A stretch of DNA of 64,000 bases from the NCBI GenBank assembly GCA_033064195.1, contig JARBJD010000105.1, positions 124,001 to 188,000 on the forward strand, written 5' to 3'. A program made the position numbers and the translations under genes. A model generated the notes under the pieces. It saw only the letters and a list, made by a program, of their open reading frames with translations. It did no database searches and was not told the DNA's origin. This DNA is from Blattamonas nauphoetae. Lineage: Eukaryota > Preaxostyla > Oxymonadida. Positions 11,775-21,734 of this stretch are shown piece after piece (position 1 is the first letter of the stretch; every line of letters starts with the position of its first letter).

Positions 11775-14700
11775 CTAAACATGAATCAAAACACCCCCCT
11801 TCCTCTGATTCTGGACGCCATTCTGTTGTCCAAAGCCTGTGCTCTGGTTTGGTTGGTTGAATGATGAGTTTGAGAACCCGCTTTGCTGATTCGGCCCGAA
11901 ACTGGAAGTGTTTCGGTTCGGCCCCGCGCAGAGTTGTGTGAGAGTGCCGAGTAACTGCTCAGTTGTCGACATCGACTCGTCTTTCACCGTTCGAAGATGC
12001 TGCTGGATGTCCATTGAGAATTGGCTTGCGTCATTCAGGAATTCTTCGAAGAAAGCTGGGAGAGTGCTGATGAGCTGGTTGACGTCTTGAAGACCGTTCA
12101 TTCCGACGACATTCTGTAAATGAGGCATCAACTTGGAGATCGATTTGTTGACCGTGTGACAGATTTGGATGTGGTGGAAGAAGTCTTGTTGAGTCAGAGC
12201 GGCAGTGTCTTTGCACATCGTGCGGAGCTTGTCCATTGTTTCTCCCATCAGCTGGATGAGTGATTGGAGAACAAGAACACGATTTCCGTTTTCGAGGACG
12301 CGAAGGAGAACAGTGTTGGTGAGGTTGAACACATTGACAAGGCTGGGGTCAGGAGTGTGTGTGGATTTGAAGAGAGGATGGTTGGCGATGAAGAGAAGAG
12401 TCGAGAGGATTTGATAAACATGTTGGAGTCCGACCGTGTTTCCGCTTTGTTGTGTGTTGAACCCAATCACAATCGAGTTGATGGCATACCGGACAAGACG
12501 AATGGCATCGGGAAGGACCGGACTTTGGATGTTGCTGAGGAGGAGTGTGAAGGAGTGTTGGAGGTGCGGGATGAGGACGTCGCAGAGGGCCGAGAAGCAG
12601 TTTGCGAGGACATTGCCGCCTCCATCGCTGTTCGTGACGACCATCTTTTTGTGGAAATTGAGGGCGTCTTGGAGGGAGAGGTTTGGTGTCAGAATGGCTT
12701 GGGCGTTATTCACCCATTCTTGTTCACTCCAATTTGGTTCGAAGGCGGTCGATTGAAGTGGCTCACGCATTGGCGATGTGAATCTCGTTCCTGTTCCGTC
12801 TTGGAATGATTGTTGAGGGTTGGAGAATCCGGCAGATTGTGAAATGGGAGTGGATGGGAAGGGAGGAAGATTTGTGATGTTTGTGCTGAAGATGGCGCTG
12901 ATCCTGTTTGAGTCCGACTCGGATAGGTTGACAGGGTTTGTGTAGAGTTCTTGTTCAAACGATTCTTGGCCGCAGATGAATCCGATCTGGGCAAGGACGA
13001 TCTGAGTCGCCAGCGCAAGGTCGGGGTTGGGATGGTCCATGAGGTACACAAGCGGGATGATAATCGCGAGGAGACTGTGTTGGATGTCGGCGATGGGTTC
13101 GGGGAGAGATTGGATTTGGTTGGACTGTGCGAGTTGGATCATTCCGTCCAGTTGGAAATGAAACCATGACAAAACAAGATAAACAAATTGTGGTTTTGAG
13201 TCTCCAAGGACAGCTTTGATGGTGGGGATGACACACGAAATTCCGATTCTGCCCACCCATGCCGAGAGAGCATCAGACGCAGCCTGCATCGTCTGGTTGT
13301 CACCCATCGCGAGTATGCTCAGAATTGTGCTGGCGACTGATGGAGCGAAGTACGGATACACAGCTTGGCTGTTACTGCAGTCTGTTGGGTAGACAGCGGG
13401 GATGTTTCCGAGGACGCGAAGGCACCCGCTAACAAGCGAAGAGTCGGAAATGTTTCCTGAAATGAAGAAGCCGATGTATGACATCAGTCTGATGAGATCA
13501 GCAGCAGGCGCTGACAGGTCTGGGTTTGTCAAAAGTTGATCCAGCTGAGCCATTGTCTGGGCGGCTTGGTCGGTGTTGAGTGAGTGGAGAGTCTGATTCA
13601 CTTCTTGTCCGATGCTCCTCGTGTTTCCCGGAGCGTTCATCCCGTTTCCAATCATCCCGCTGTTCTGTCCGAAACCGGATTGCTGCCCAAAGCCGGATGT
13701 TGTCTGCCGTCCAAATCCACTCGAACTTCCTGACTGACCAAATCCAGATGATCCTCCCGAGTTCCCAAACCCTCCAATTGGTTGAGATTCTCCAAACTTG
13801 CTGTGATTTTGGTCTGCAAAGGTCACTCTCGCCTTTGGCTTGGCTGTTGACGATCGCATTGATGAAGCCTTCGGAGTTGCACCGAAGGACGTTCTTGTTG
13901 AGGTCGTCGTTCCACTTCGAGGGGGGAGTGAGCTTGTTGGTTTTGTTCTGCCTTGACCGAACCCAAACTTGTTGCTTGCACCGGTCATTTTAGGGTTTGA
14001 CTGCATCGGGTTGCTCAGTGGTCGCACAGGTGAAAATGCCATCAATCCACCGCTCTGTTGGGGGATGAACGACGATGAAGCTGTGGCGCCAAAACCAGAT
14101 GAGTTTCCGAATCCATTTGAGGATCCGAAAGAACTTTGGTTCTGGTTTCTGAAAGAGGATCCTCCTCCGAAGGATTTGTTTGGCATTGGCGTGTTTAAAA
14201 CGTTTGATGAGTTGAATGAGTTCTGATTTCCAGAGCCTTGGTTTCCAAATCCACTCTGACTATTGTGTCCATGAGTACCCCCGAAACTCCCAGAAGAACC
14301 ATTTTGTGAGCTAAAGACAACATTCAGAGGAAACACGGTAGGGGGGTTGAAGATCGTTTTGTCCGCAGCTTTTTGCTGCTGTTTCAATGACTTTTTTGAA
14401 GTTAACATTCACCTCCTCCATATTGCATGCAGATTCAATGGTAATCTGCTTTTGATAGACATGTGCCCAAGAACTTGATAGGATTGCTTGCGATGCGTTT
14501 TGTTCGATGTACATGATATACCCGACAATATTGGCAATGGCTTGACGAACCCGTTGTTCTTTATGAGTGAAAAACGGTTTGACGCCACTGACAAGCACAT
14601 CAAACGGGATGGAAGAGAAGCCGAATTGTTTGAGGACTTCTTTGTGGATCCAATCGAGAAGATTGACAGCGATTGACGATTTTCCGATAATGCCTCTCTT

Positions 14701-15447
14701 ATATTGTGAAACAGAGAGATCTGGATCTTCCTGATTGAGAAGATCGAAAATCCTTGCGCAGATGAGTGCTGGATTCAAAAGTTTGCAGAGGTCAGCTATG
14801 ATTGGAAGGGATATTCCTGCTGCCTTGGGCTCCGCACAGTTACTAACTAGAAAACCAAGGATTGACGAGACAGCTTCCACTGATAGTCTAATTTTTGGCT
14901 GATTCTGGAATGATCTTGGAGGGCCTGGAGACAACTGGTATAGGTCTTGGAAGGGATCTTGTTTGCGAACCTGTTGTCCATCTCCTCCTCCAGATGCAGT
15001 TGATAAAGCACACGTCACTAGATATCCAATAGTGTTGAGTTGAGTGTGAATTTCCATTGTTGTCTTCCCTTTTGGTAATACAGCCTGTGTCAGGTAAGAT
15101 AAATACGCCTCTGTTGTTGTACCACTTGGATCTGATCCGTTTTCTTCTATAACAGTGTTGGTTACAGTGAGGAGCGAAGAATTTCGGTCAGGAAACTTTG
15201 GTGATGTGAGGAGACTCAAGCACTGGTCGCTCGAAAATTGCCCATTTCCCCTTTGGAATCCGTTAAGGCGGTCACAGGACATGCATTCGGTCATTTGTTT
15301 GGGGAGATTGTTGATGAGTTGCTGTTGCGATTGTTCAGACGGATAAAGTTGCCAAAGAGCCGACTCAGGGGGGAGTTGGTCGGGTTGACCCTGGCTAATG
15401 TTTCCACCAAACTGAGATGATGACTGAGAGAAACTATGGTTGAACAT
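11775..15447 (-). CDS. Alpha-solenoid protein with central FG repeats, nucleoporin- or karyopherin-like
   Basis: Two long exons joined by an apparent 34-bp intron near 14390-14430; splicing changes NMEEVNV to NMEEQQKAADK and preserves frame. The roughly 1,200-residue protein has a helical N-terminal half (about 1-345), then a 270-residue FG-rich segment with many SGFG, GFGQ and SSFG units, a long helical region resembling HEAT/ARM repeats, and a final short FG stretch (SSFGPN, STGFGQ). FG repeats are hallmarks of nuclear pore proteins and solenoids of karyopherins or scaffold Nups; both in one chain suggest a nuclear-pore or transport role, which is inference. An acceptor-like CTCAG lies just upstream of the chosen ATG, so a further 5' exon is possible. 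Confidence 0.65.
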
Positions 15448-15646
15448 ATAAGCTGAGGAGAGGAAATAAGAAAAAAGCTTTCAAACTGTGATGATCCGAC
15501 CCACACAACAAATCCACATGGAGTTCAACGCATATTCACTGTTTAATCAATTTCACATCTCGAACTTCATTATAGTAAATCATTCTCCTCAATGAAGCCT
15601 CCAAATCTCACATGTGTCTGATCGAGAGTGTGATTCGGCTTTTATA

Positions 15647-17541
15647 ATGGGTGATAGAATCTTTCTCTCCACGCAAAATATGACTCAACCCTCTCTGCCA
15701 AGTTGGTGGGATAACACGCAGCTCGATTTTAGTGCTATGGGAGAAGATAACCTTGACCGCCTCCGTCCTCTCGCCCCATCGCCCCAAGATTTCTACAGTA
15801 AATATATCCAATCGGATAACACTTCTCAACTCGTGTGGGACGTTCAAAATGCCCTCAGTACGACCGAAGATTACGCTCTCAGCTTTTCAGAGAGTGTTAT
15901 TGACTACTTCAAGAATGAATGGACTCCAGTCCAAGCGACCCCTCAACAGGAATATCCACCGCAAACCGACCAAACTGTCCCTGGAACAAGCACCGGAATA
16001 ACATCGCAACTGGAACAGCTTGGTGGATCCTATCCAGAATACCCTCAACAGAACATCGTTTCCACACCACCTCAACCCTCTCCCCAGGACCCATATCATA
16101 TCCCAGCTTCATCATATCCGCAATATGACTCTTTTCCGCAGGTACAGACACACACGTCTGGTGATGTGACTCCAGCACAAGCAGATTACAATTCATTCAT
16201 TCCATCGCCAATGGGACCAACACAGAGCCAGCAAACACAGGAAGCTGAGGACGAATTGAATGAAATGTTGAATGACAATCCAGTGCAACCTCATAAACCT
16301 GACCCACAAACAACTTATCCGTCTTACCCTCCGATGGAACCACAGCCAAATCCAGTCCAAAATACACCGCCAGCTGAGCCAGTAAAACAACCAGAAGTTT
16401 GCTTTTTTGACACTCTCATCAAGTCTCTAGCCTCAGGTGATCATTCAGAAAGTTGATCTTCCAGACAATCTTGTCACACGTGAAGAAATGAATGCAGCCA
16501 TCAACGAAATGAAAAATAAACATACACAAGTTTCAATCATTCTTCCTTTATTTTATGTGTTATCAGGAACTTTCGGCTCTTCAGACACAGATTACTGCCC
16601 TCCAAACCGAGACTGCTCAATTCAAGACGACCCAAACTAAACTCATCGGTCTCTACAACGATTTCCGAACGTTTGTGGCGAATTACATCGAAAGACACGA
16701 AAATGTTCATAATACTCTGTCATCCACAATCTCGTCCCTTCAAACACAAGTGAGCACTCGTCAAATGTCCCAAACCATGTCGCTCCAGCCCCCTCCTCCC
16801 CAACCACACCCAACACAGTCAACACTCACCGCTACTTTCAACCCAAACCAACTGGGATATGCGTCGCCAGCTCCCCTTCCTTCAAATCCAACATATTCTC
16901 CGTCCATACAACCCCCTCAAACCTTCGCCACACAACCTCAGATTTCCTCGGCTCCCGTCATTAAATCCCTCCTCAATGAAATTAACTTCACGAACATTAA
17001 CCCGTCTATGAACCTGGTGACCGGAAAAACCCTCCAATGGCTTCAGAAGCCTCTACACAAGGTCGTTCTTGATTATGTGTGTTTGGAGGGTATTGTTTCA
17101 TTTACCTGGCAACTCTCCCTCAAGAGAGATTCTGATATCGAGATTGGACTTGAACAGTATCCTGCTGAACAGAGCGTCTCGCCCATGTCGTTTGGTGTCT
17201 GGATCACTCGCCAGGGGATTAAAATCTGTCAGAATGTCCAACGTATTGTTGAACTTACTCCAAATGACACTGTTCGTATTGAGGTCAACATGAAAACTAG
17301 CAGAGCCACCTTCTTCAGGAACGATCAACCACTCCCTGTCGAAATCCGGAATGTCCCCAGTGCCATTGTCTTCTGTGTATGTGTTTGAGTTTTCATGAAC
17401 TCTCCTTTGTGTTTTCAGATTGCTGGATCAAAGGCTGGTACAACTGCGACGCTCGTTAAAGCTGATGTCCTCGCGCAATCTACTCCTGTTCCGAGGAATC
17501 CTGGATTCAAAGAATTGGATATGGTTCAATTCAGGACGTGA
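15647..17541 (+). CDS. Disordered/coiled-coil protein with C-terminal SPRY-like domain
   Basis: Four exons. The first ATG in frame is 15647 (MGDRIFLSTQ). Introns lie near 16393-16436 (an alternative acceptor 12 bp downstream also keeps frame), at 16529-16566 and at 17379-17419. The protein has a Pro/Gln/Ser/Tyr-rich N-terminal region, a heptad-like coiled coil (ELSALQTQITALQTETAQF), a second Pro-rich linker, and a C-terminal beta-rich domain. That domain contains SFTWQLSLKRDSDIEIGL, FGVWITRQGIK and ATFFRNDQPLP, the pattern of a SPRY/concanavalin-like protein-binding fold. Its partner is unknown. The 3' end lies 70 bp before the next gene on the same strand. Confidence 0.7.
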
Positions 17542-17612
17542 TCTTCTGTTTTCATTTCATTTTTTCATTCAGTTTTCTTCGTTCATCGTTTGGAAAATCT
17601 TCTGGGTAGATC

Positions 17613-18812
17613 ATGTCAAACGCAAATTATGAGGTGGATGAAAAGATGTATGGTCTTTCAAAAGGCTTATACTACTACGGAAAAGTCCTGTCCATTGCCG
17701 ACTACGAAGGCAAACCTCTCTATCATGTTCACTATCATGGATTCGGACCACGGTATCGAGAATGGCTTACAGAAGACTTTATGCTGAAAGATACACCAGA
17801 AAATAAAGAAAAAGCAGAAAAAATGCGAAAGGGACAGGAATTGAAAGACAAACTGCACAAACACTATGGAACGACCAAATTGCCGATGGACATCGATTCT
17901 CTCTCAACTCTTTTTCAAATCCCCGAACACACATCCAAATCTGTATCCCAACTCTTTTTATATTCTTTTTTCGACTTGATTACAGTATGCACCAATTCAA
18001 TTGGATGTTCCACATGAACTTCGTTCGATCCTGAAGAATGACTTCGACCAAATGACAAATCATTCAAATGTCTCCTTTTTCCGTCTTAGAATGCATTTGT
18101 AGGTCGCAACCCTTCCTTGTCAGCCCACTGTTCGGCATATCCTCCGCGGTTTTTTAGTCTCTCTTGATCAAAAGACAAGGTTTCGCTCTTCTTTTCCATT
18201 CATCGAGATAGAGACGAATGCTCCAAGTTGATAGAAAGCTTAGAAGCATATTTTGAGATGTATATTGGAACATCTCTTCTTATTCAATCCGAACGACCAC
18301 AGTTCGAACTGTGGAAACACTTTCTCCTCGTACAAGAACGAATTTTAGACATACAGAATCAGGGAGACTCAGAAAAGCGTCCTCGTCTCGAAGAACCACA
18401 ATCACCTCTCTCTGTCACTCCTGTCCAACATGAAATCAACTCTGCTTTTCCATACAAGATTGAAACTGATATTTTAGGATTCTGCGATATCTATGGGGGA
18501 GAACATCTCCTCCGTCTTCTTATTCAGCCCTTTTTATTATGTCCTCCAACATCTCTTGTCGACTCTACCTATCAAAATTGGGTCGAAACTAACGTCAACG
18601 CCCTGTTGTCATATCTTTCCAACTTTCGTCAATCAATCTTCCTCATGACGTACTCCAACGCAGAGAGTGTGAAAAATCTTGGAAAAGTTTATGTAAAGAA
18701 GGCAAAACTGTTTTTACGTCAACCACATGAACCACCCGATGAATCGGACAATGAAATGAAGCAAGATGAAACGGTAACGATTCTTCCGTCCGTTTCAGAT
18801 GAACCTAGCTGA
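17613..18812 (+). CDS. MRG15-like: MRG15/Eaf3-type chromo-MRG protein
   Basis: Four exons: 17613-17942, 17986-18069, 18103-18179 and 18212-18812; introns of 43, 33 and 32 bp. The N-terminal 60 residues contain YYYGKVLSIADYEGKP and YREWL, the chromo-barrel that in this family reads methylated H3K36. The MRG domain follows: PIQLDVPHELRSIL, VATLPCQPTVRHIL, and near the end IYGGEHLLRLLI, diagnostic of MRG proteins. In other eukaryotes these proteins belong to NuA4/TIP60 acetyltransferase and Rpd3S/Sin3 deacetylase complexes. A Glu/Pro/Ser-containing loop (about residues 210-235) is inserted before the last MRG helices, and an acidic tail follows. Length (about 360) is normal. Confidence 0.88.
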
Positions 18813-18864
18813 TTTTTCGATGTTTTTGATAAAAATCGTCGCAAAGACCCATAAAATTAGTCGG

Positions 18865-19837
18865 ATGTCCAATACGAAGAAATACAAAACCTTTCTTCTC
18901 AGCAAAAAGGCATTTTTACTCTTTATTCCATTCACTGATGCATTTACAGAAATGGCATGTTGGACTCCCTGAAAACATCGAAAAAGTTAAACTTGATGAA
19001 TTTCTATATAATCAAGAGGAAACCATCAAAACAGAGAAGTTCCAAAGAATGGTATCTCTCTTTTCAATGTTCTTGAGTGAATTTATCGATTTGTATGTCT
19101 TTTTGATCACTTCTTAGGAACGCGAGAAGCGGATCGAGTTACTCAGGGAACGCTCTGGTGCAACCGATAGATCAAACATTCCTGACCAGATTTTTGACGA
19201 ACCTCCCCTTCCAGCACCAAAAAATATTGACATTCTTGCTAAGGATGTGGATGCGGATAATGTTGAAACTGAGAAACGAATTGATCCAAAACAACCGACG
19301 TTCACGGAACAAGATTTATTCAAATCGTTGAAAACAACACCTTGGTACTGTATCCAAGCTGAGACAGATGATAATGCAAAACCTGTCGTTGCATCGTCAT
19401 TCAGAGTATTACCATCTGGGTTTGGCTTAATCTCTCTTATTCTTTCATAGAACTATTAAAAAGACTCGTTCATTAACAGGAGACAAACATTCACAACATT
19501 CAGAGATCATTTTACCCAAGCAAACCCCAGAAGTGATTATCAAAAAAGAAAAACGAACTCATTCTCATCTTGAGAACGAAAATGAAGACTCATCAACTGA
19601 AAATTCGTCATCAACCTCTTCATCCTCATCTCCTCGACGAAAACATCACCGATCACATCATCACCACCATAAATCTCACAAGCACAGAAAACATCACAAA
19701 TCTCGAATATATAAGGATGATATCTCAAAACTCAGACAAGAACGGTTAGAAAGAGAAGAAAATGAACGACTTAGAGTGTGCTTTTTTTGCATTATGTCAT
19801 TTTCAAGACTGAACTTCTCCTCAAAACTGGTTCTTAA
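18865..19837 (+). CDS. LENG1-like CIR_N-domain protein
   Basis: The start exon reads MSNTKKYKTFLLSKK and joins KWHVGLPENIEKVKLDE, giving the CIR_N/LENG1 signature (KKxWHV...N...V..DE). Introns are 18910-18949, 19052-19117, about 19406-19464 and 19776-19807. The first begins with GC, not GT; no GT donor nearby restores the conserved join. A charged Ser/His/Lys-rich region follows (KSHKHRKHHKS), and the last exon gives TELLLKTGS after LRQERLEREENERLR, matching the family's C-terminal helix. Such proteins associate with spliceosomes or with CBF1 co-repressor complexes; the exact role here is unknown. The acceptor of the third intron is the only one I found that keeps frame. Confidence 0.75.
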
Positions 19838-20342
19838 AATGCGGACTGAATCGAGAATCTGGACCATCATCGATCGTGACCATCCACTATCTGAGCTGTG
19901 ATGACTCGCAAGATTTCAATAGCTTCATCCACCAAAAGGAAGCAAAGCTTGGATGATATTTCCTCCCGGTTAGGCAATGAACCCTTCATAATCAAAAAAT
20001 CTTTCCCTGCCTGTGTTGTGGGTCATGTAATTGTGGTTCATTGAGGTAGAACGGAATATGTGCTCCTATGGAGCCAGGACAGAGAGTGCATCAAACATCT
20101 CAATTTTCTCAGGATTTATGGTTTCATCAGTCAAATACTTACCCAATAATTAAAAAACAAACGAAAATGGAGGTTCTTTGTCATACGATATACTCATGTT
20201 TGCACATCTAACCAGTTTGAAGACAATTTTGAAAGATTCAAGCCAAGATACATTATCTGCATAGGAAAGAAATGTTCTAAAGAAAGGGAAGAGTCTGGTA
20301 TTGTTTTGTTCCGAAAGCAATTGCCAATTGTGTGAGACTGCC
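19838..20342. other. Intergenic, nothing recognised
   Basis: About 500 bp between the convergent LENG1-like and methyltransferase genes. I see no long open frame, tRNA box pair or repeat here. It should contain both 3' untranslated regions. Confidence 0.6.
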
Positions 20343-21232
20343 CTACACGCGGCATGCTGACACCATCCAGTATTGACGGTGGGTATCAGTTTCAACAAGG
20401 CTCAAAACAGTTGTTTTCAATTCCTGCATTCCAGAACCATACTTCACAGCCTCTCGAATCTGCCCAGCGGTGACATATTCGGATGGAGGATGAGTATGTC
20501 CGAGTCTGACACGGAGATCTTCCATTTCTTTCTTCAGAAGATCTTCTGGGATTCCGTACTGGTACATGAAGTCACCAACAATGAAAATTCCACCGGGCTT
20601 GAGGTGCTTCATGCAGATTCCGAGGATTTTGGCGGAGACATCAAATTCCATTCCTTGGTTCAGTTCGTAGAGTCTCCATTCATGCAACATTCTGTTTGCG
20701 ACCAGAACATCGCAAAGTGGAGGATTGACCTTATCCATTTCGTGGGCAGCGAGGCGGTGAACGTGGTACGGACGTTCGCCTGGCTCGTCCTGTTTGATGC
20801 CTGTCGCCTTGACGGGGAGCTTTGCACAGACTTCTTTGGCACTTTCAGCCATAGCAGACGGTTCAAAGCAATATGACGTCACTGATTTTGTTTTGGCGAG
20901 ATGGACAGTCGCAGGACATGTCGATCCAGAGCCGACTGAAAGAATGAACAAAAAAAGGTATTCCTTCAATCACAATATCTCCGTCTTTAACATAAAGATC
21001 AAGATAATCCTCAAGAAGCTTATAGACAGAGTCAGCTAAAGTATGTTGAGAATATGAGAGCGAAAAGAACCTTTGTACTGTCTTGCGTAAGTTTCGTCTG
21101 TAAAAGCGTTGAAACGTTCTTTCTGGATTCGTAGAGAAGAAAAGAAAACATTACAACAGTGTATAAAGAACAAAAACAAGGATATACGATATCTGGATGG
21201 CTCATTGTTGATCGTTGGTTTCGATCGACCAT
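20343..21232 (-). CDS. Class I SAM-dependent methyltransferase
   Basis: Four exons: 21188-21232, 21071-21122, 20964-21035 and 20343-20935. Spliced, the N-terminus reads MVDRNQRSTMSHPDIKERF, followed by ETYARQYKADSVYKL and the SAM-binding motif I DIVIEVGSGS. Motif II-like and later strands include VTSYCFEPS, PLCDVLVANRMLHEW and LKPGGIFIVGDF, typical of a Rossmann methyltransferase. The protein ends DTHRQYWMVSACRV. The third intron (20936-20963) is only 28 bp and its donor reads G|GAATAC; no GT donor of the required phase exists nearby. The substrate cannot be told, and no RNA- or protein-specific accessory domain is present. Confidence 0.75.
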
Positions 21233-21504
21233 TCCTTCATCTCTTCAGGAAATACAAGAAATTTACATTGAAAATATCAAGAGTTTGGTCGAATATCGAT
21301 TAATTAAATATGTTCTACTCATCTTGTCCAGGTTAGGTTGTTTTCTGGTTGTGGACCGAAACAGTCGTTAATTAGTTGTTCACTGAGCTTATCCGTACTA
21401 TTTTTCTTTATTTGTACTACTTCTGTTTAAGGAAACAAAAAAATCAACTTTTTTATCTCGAGAAAATCAATTAAATCAATTCTGTCCAGGGATTCAAAAG
21501 GTGA

Positions 21505-21575
21505 GCCCCCGGAGGGAATTGAACCCTCGACCTTATGCTTACGAGGCATACGCACTACCACTATGCTACAAGGGC
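21505..21575 (-). tRNA. trnT-CGU: tRNA-Thr (anticodon CGU)
   Basis: The minus strand folds as a complete cloverleaf. The acceptor stem GCCCTTG pairs with CGGGGGC, the D arm is GCAT/GTGC, and the anticodon stem TATGC/GCATA carries loop CTCGTAA, so anticodon CGT. The T arm is GAGGG-TTCAATT-CCCTC. Internal A-box (TAGCATAGTGG) and B-box (GGTTCAATTCC) promoter sequences are present, no intron is seen and CCA is not encoded. Confidence 0.95.
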
Positions 21576-21734
21576 GGGCTTCCTGTGTATTTTTCGTTTG
21601 AGTGTTGTAAGACGTATGAACTCATTCCACGAAAACGATTATGTTTGGATCGACTCTGCCGGAATTACGAATGAAATTTTTCTCTTTCTATTCATCGACT
21701 TATTACAGGACATCATCTTTCAGTCCTTCCTTCG

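Noticed and set aside
16437..16448. 12-bp GT...AG segment in the SPRY-like gene read as an intron of its own
   Set aside because: Too short to be spliced alone; it is better explained as the distance between two alternative acceptors of a 44-bp intron.
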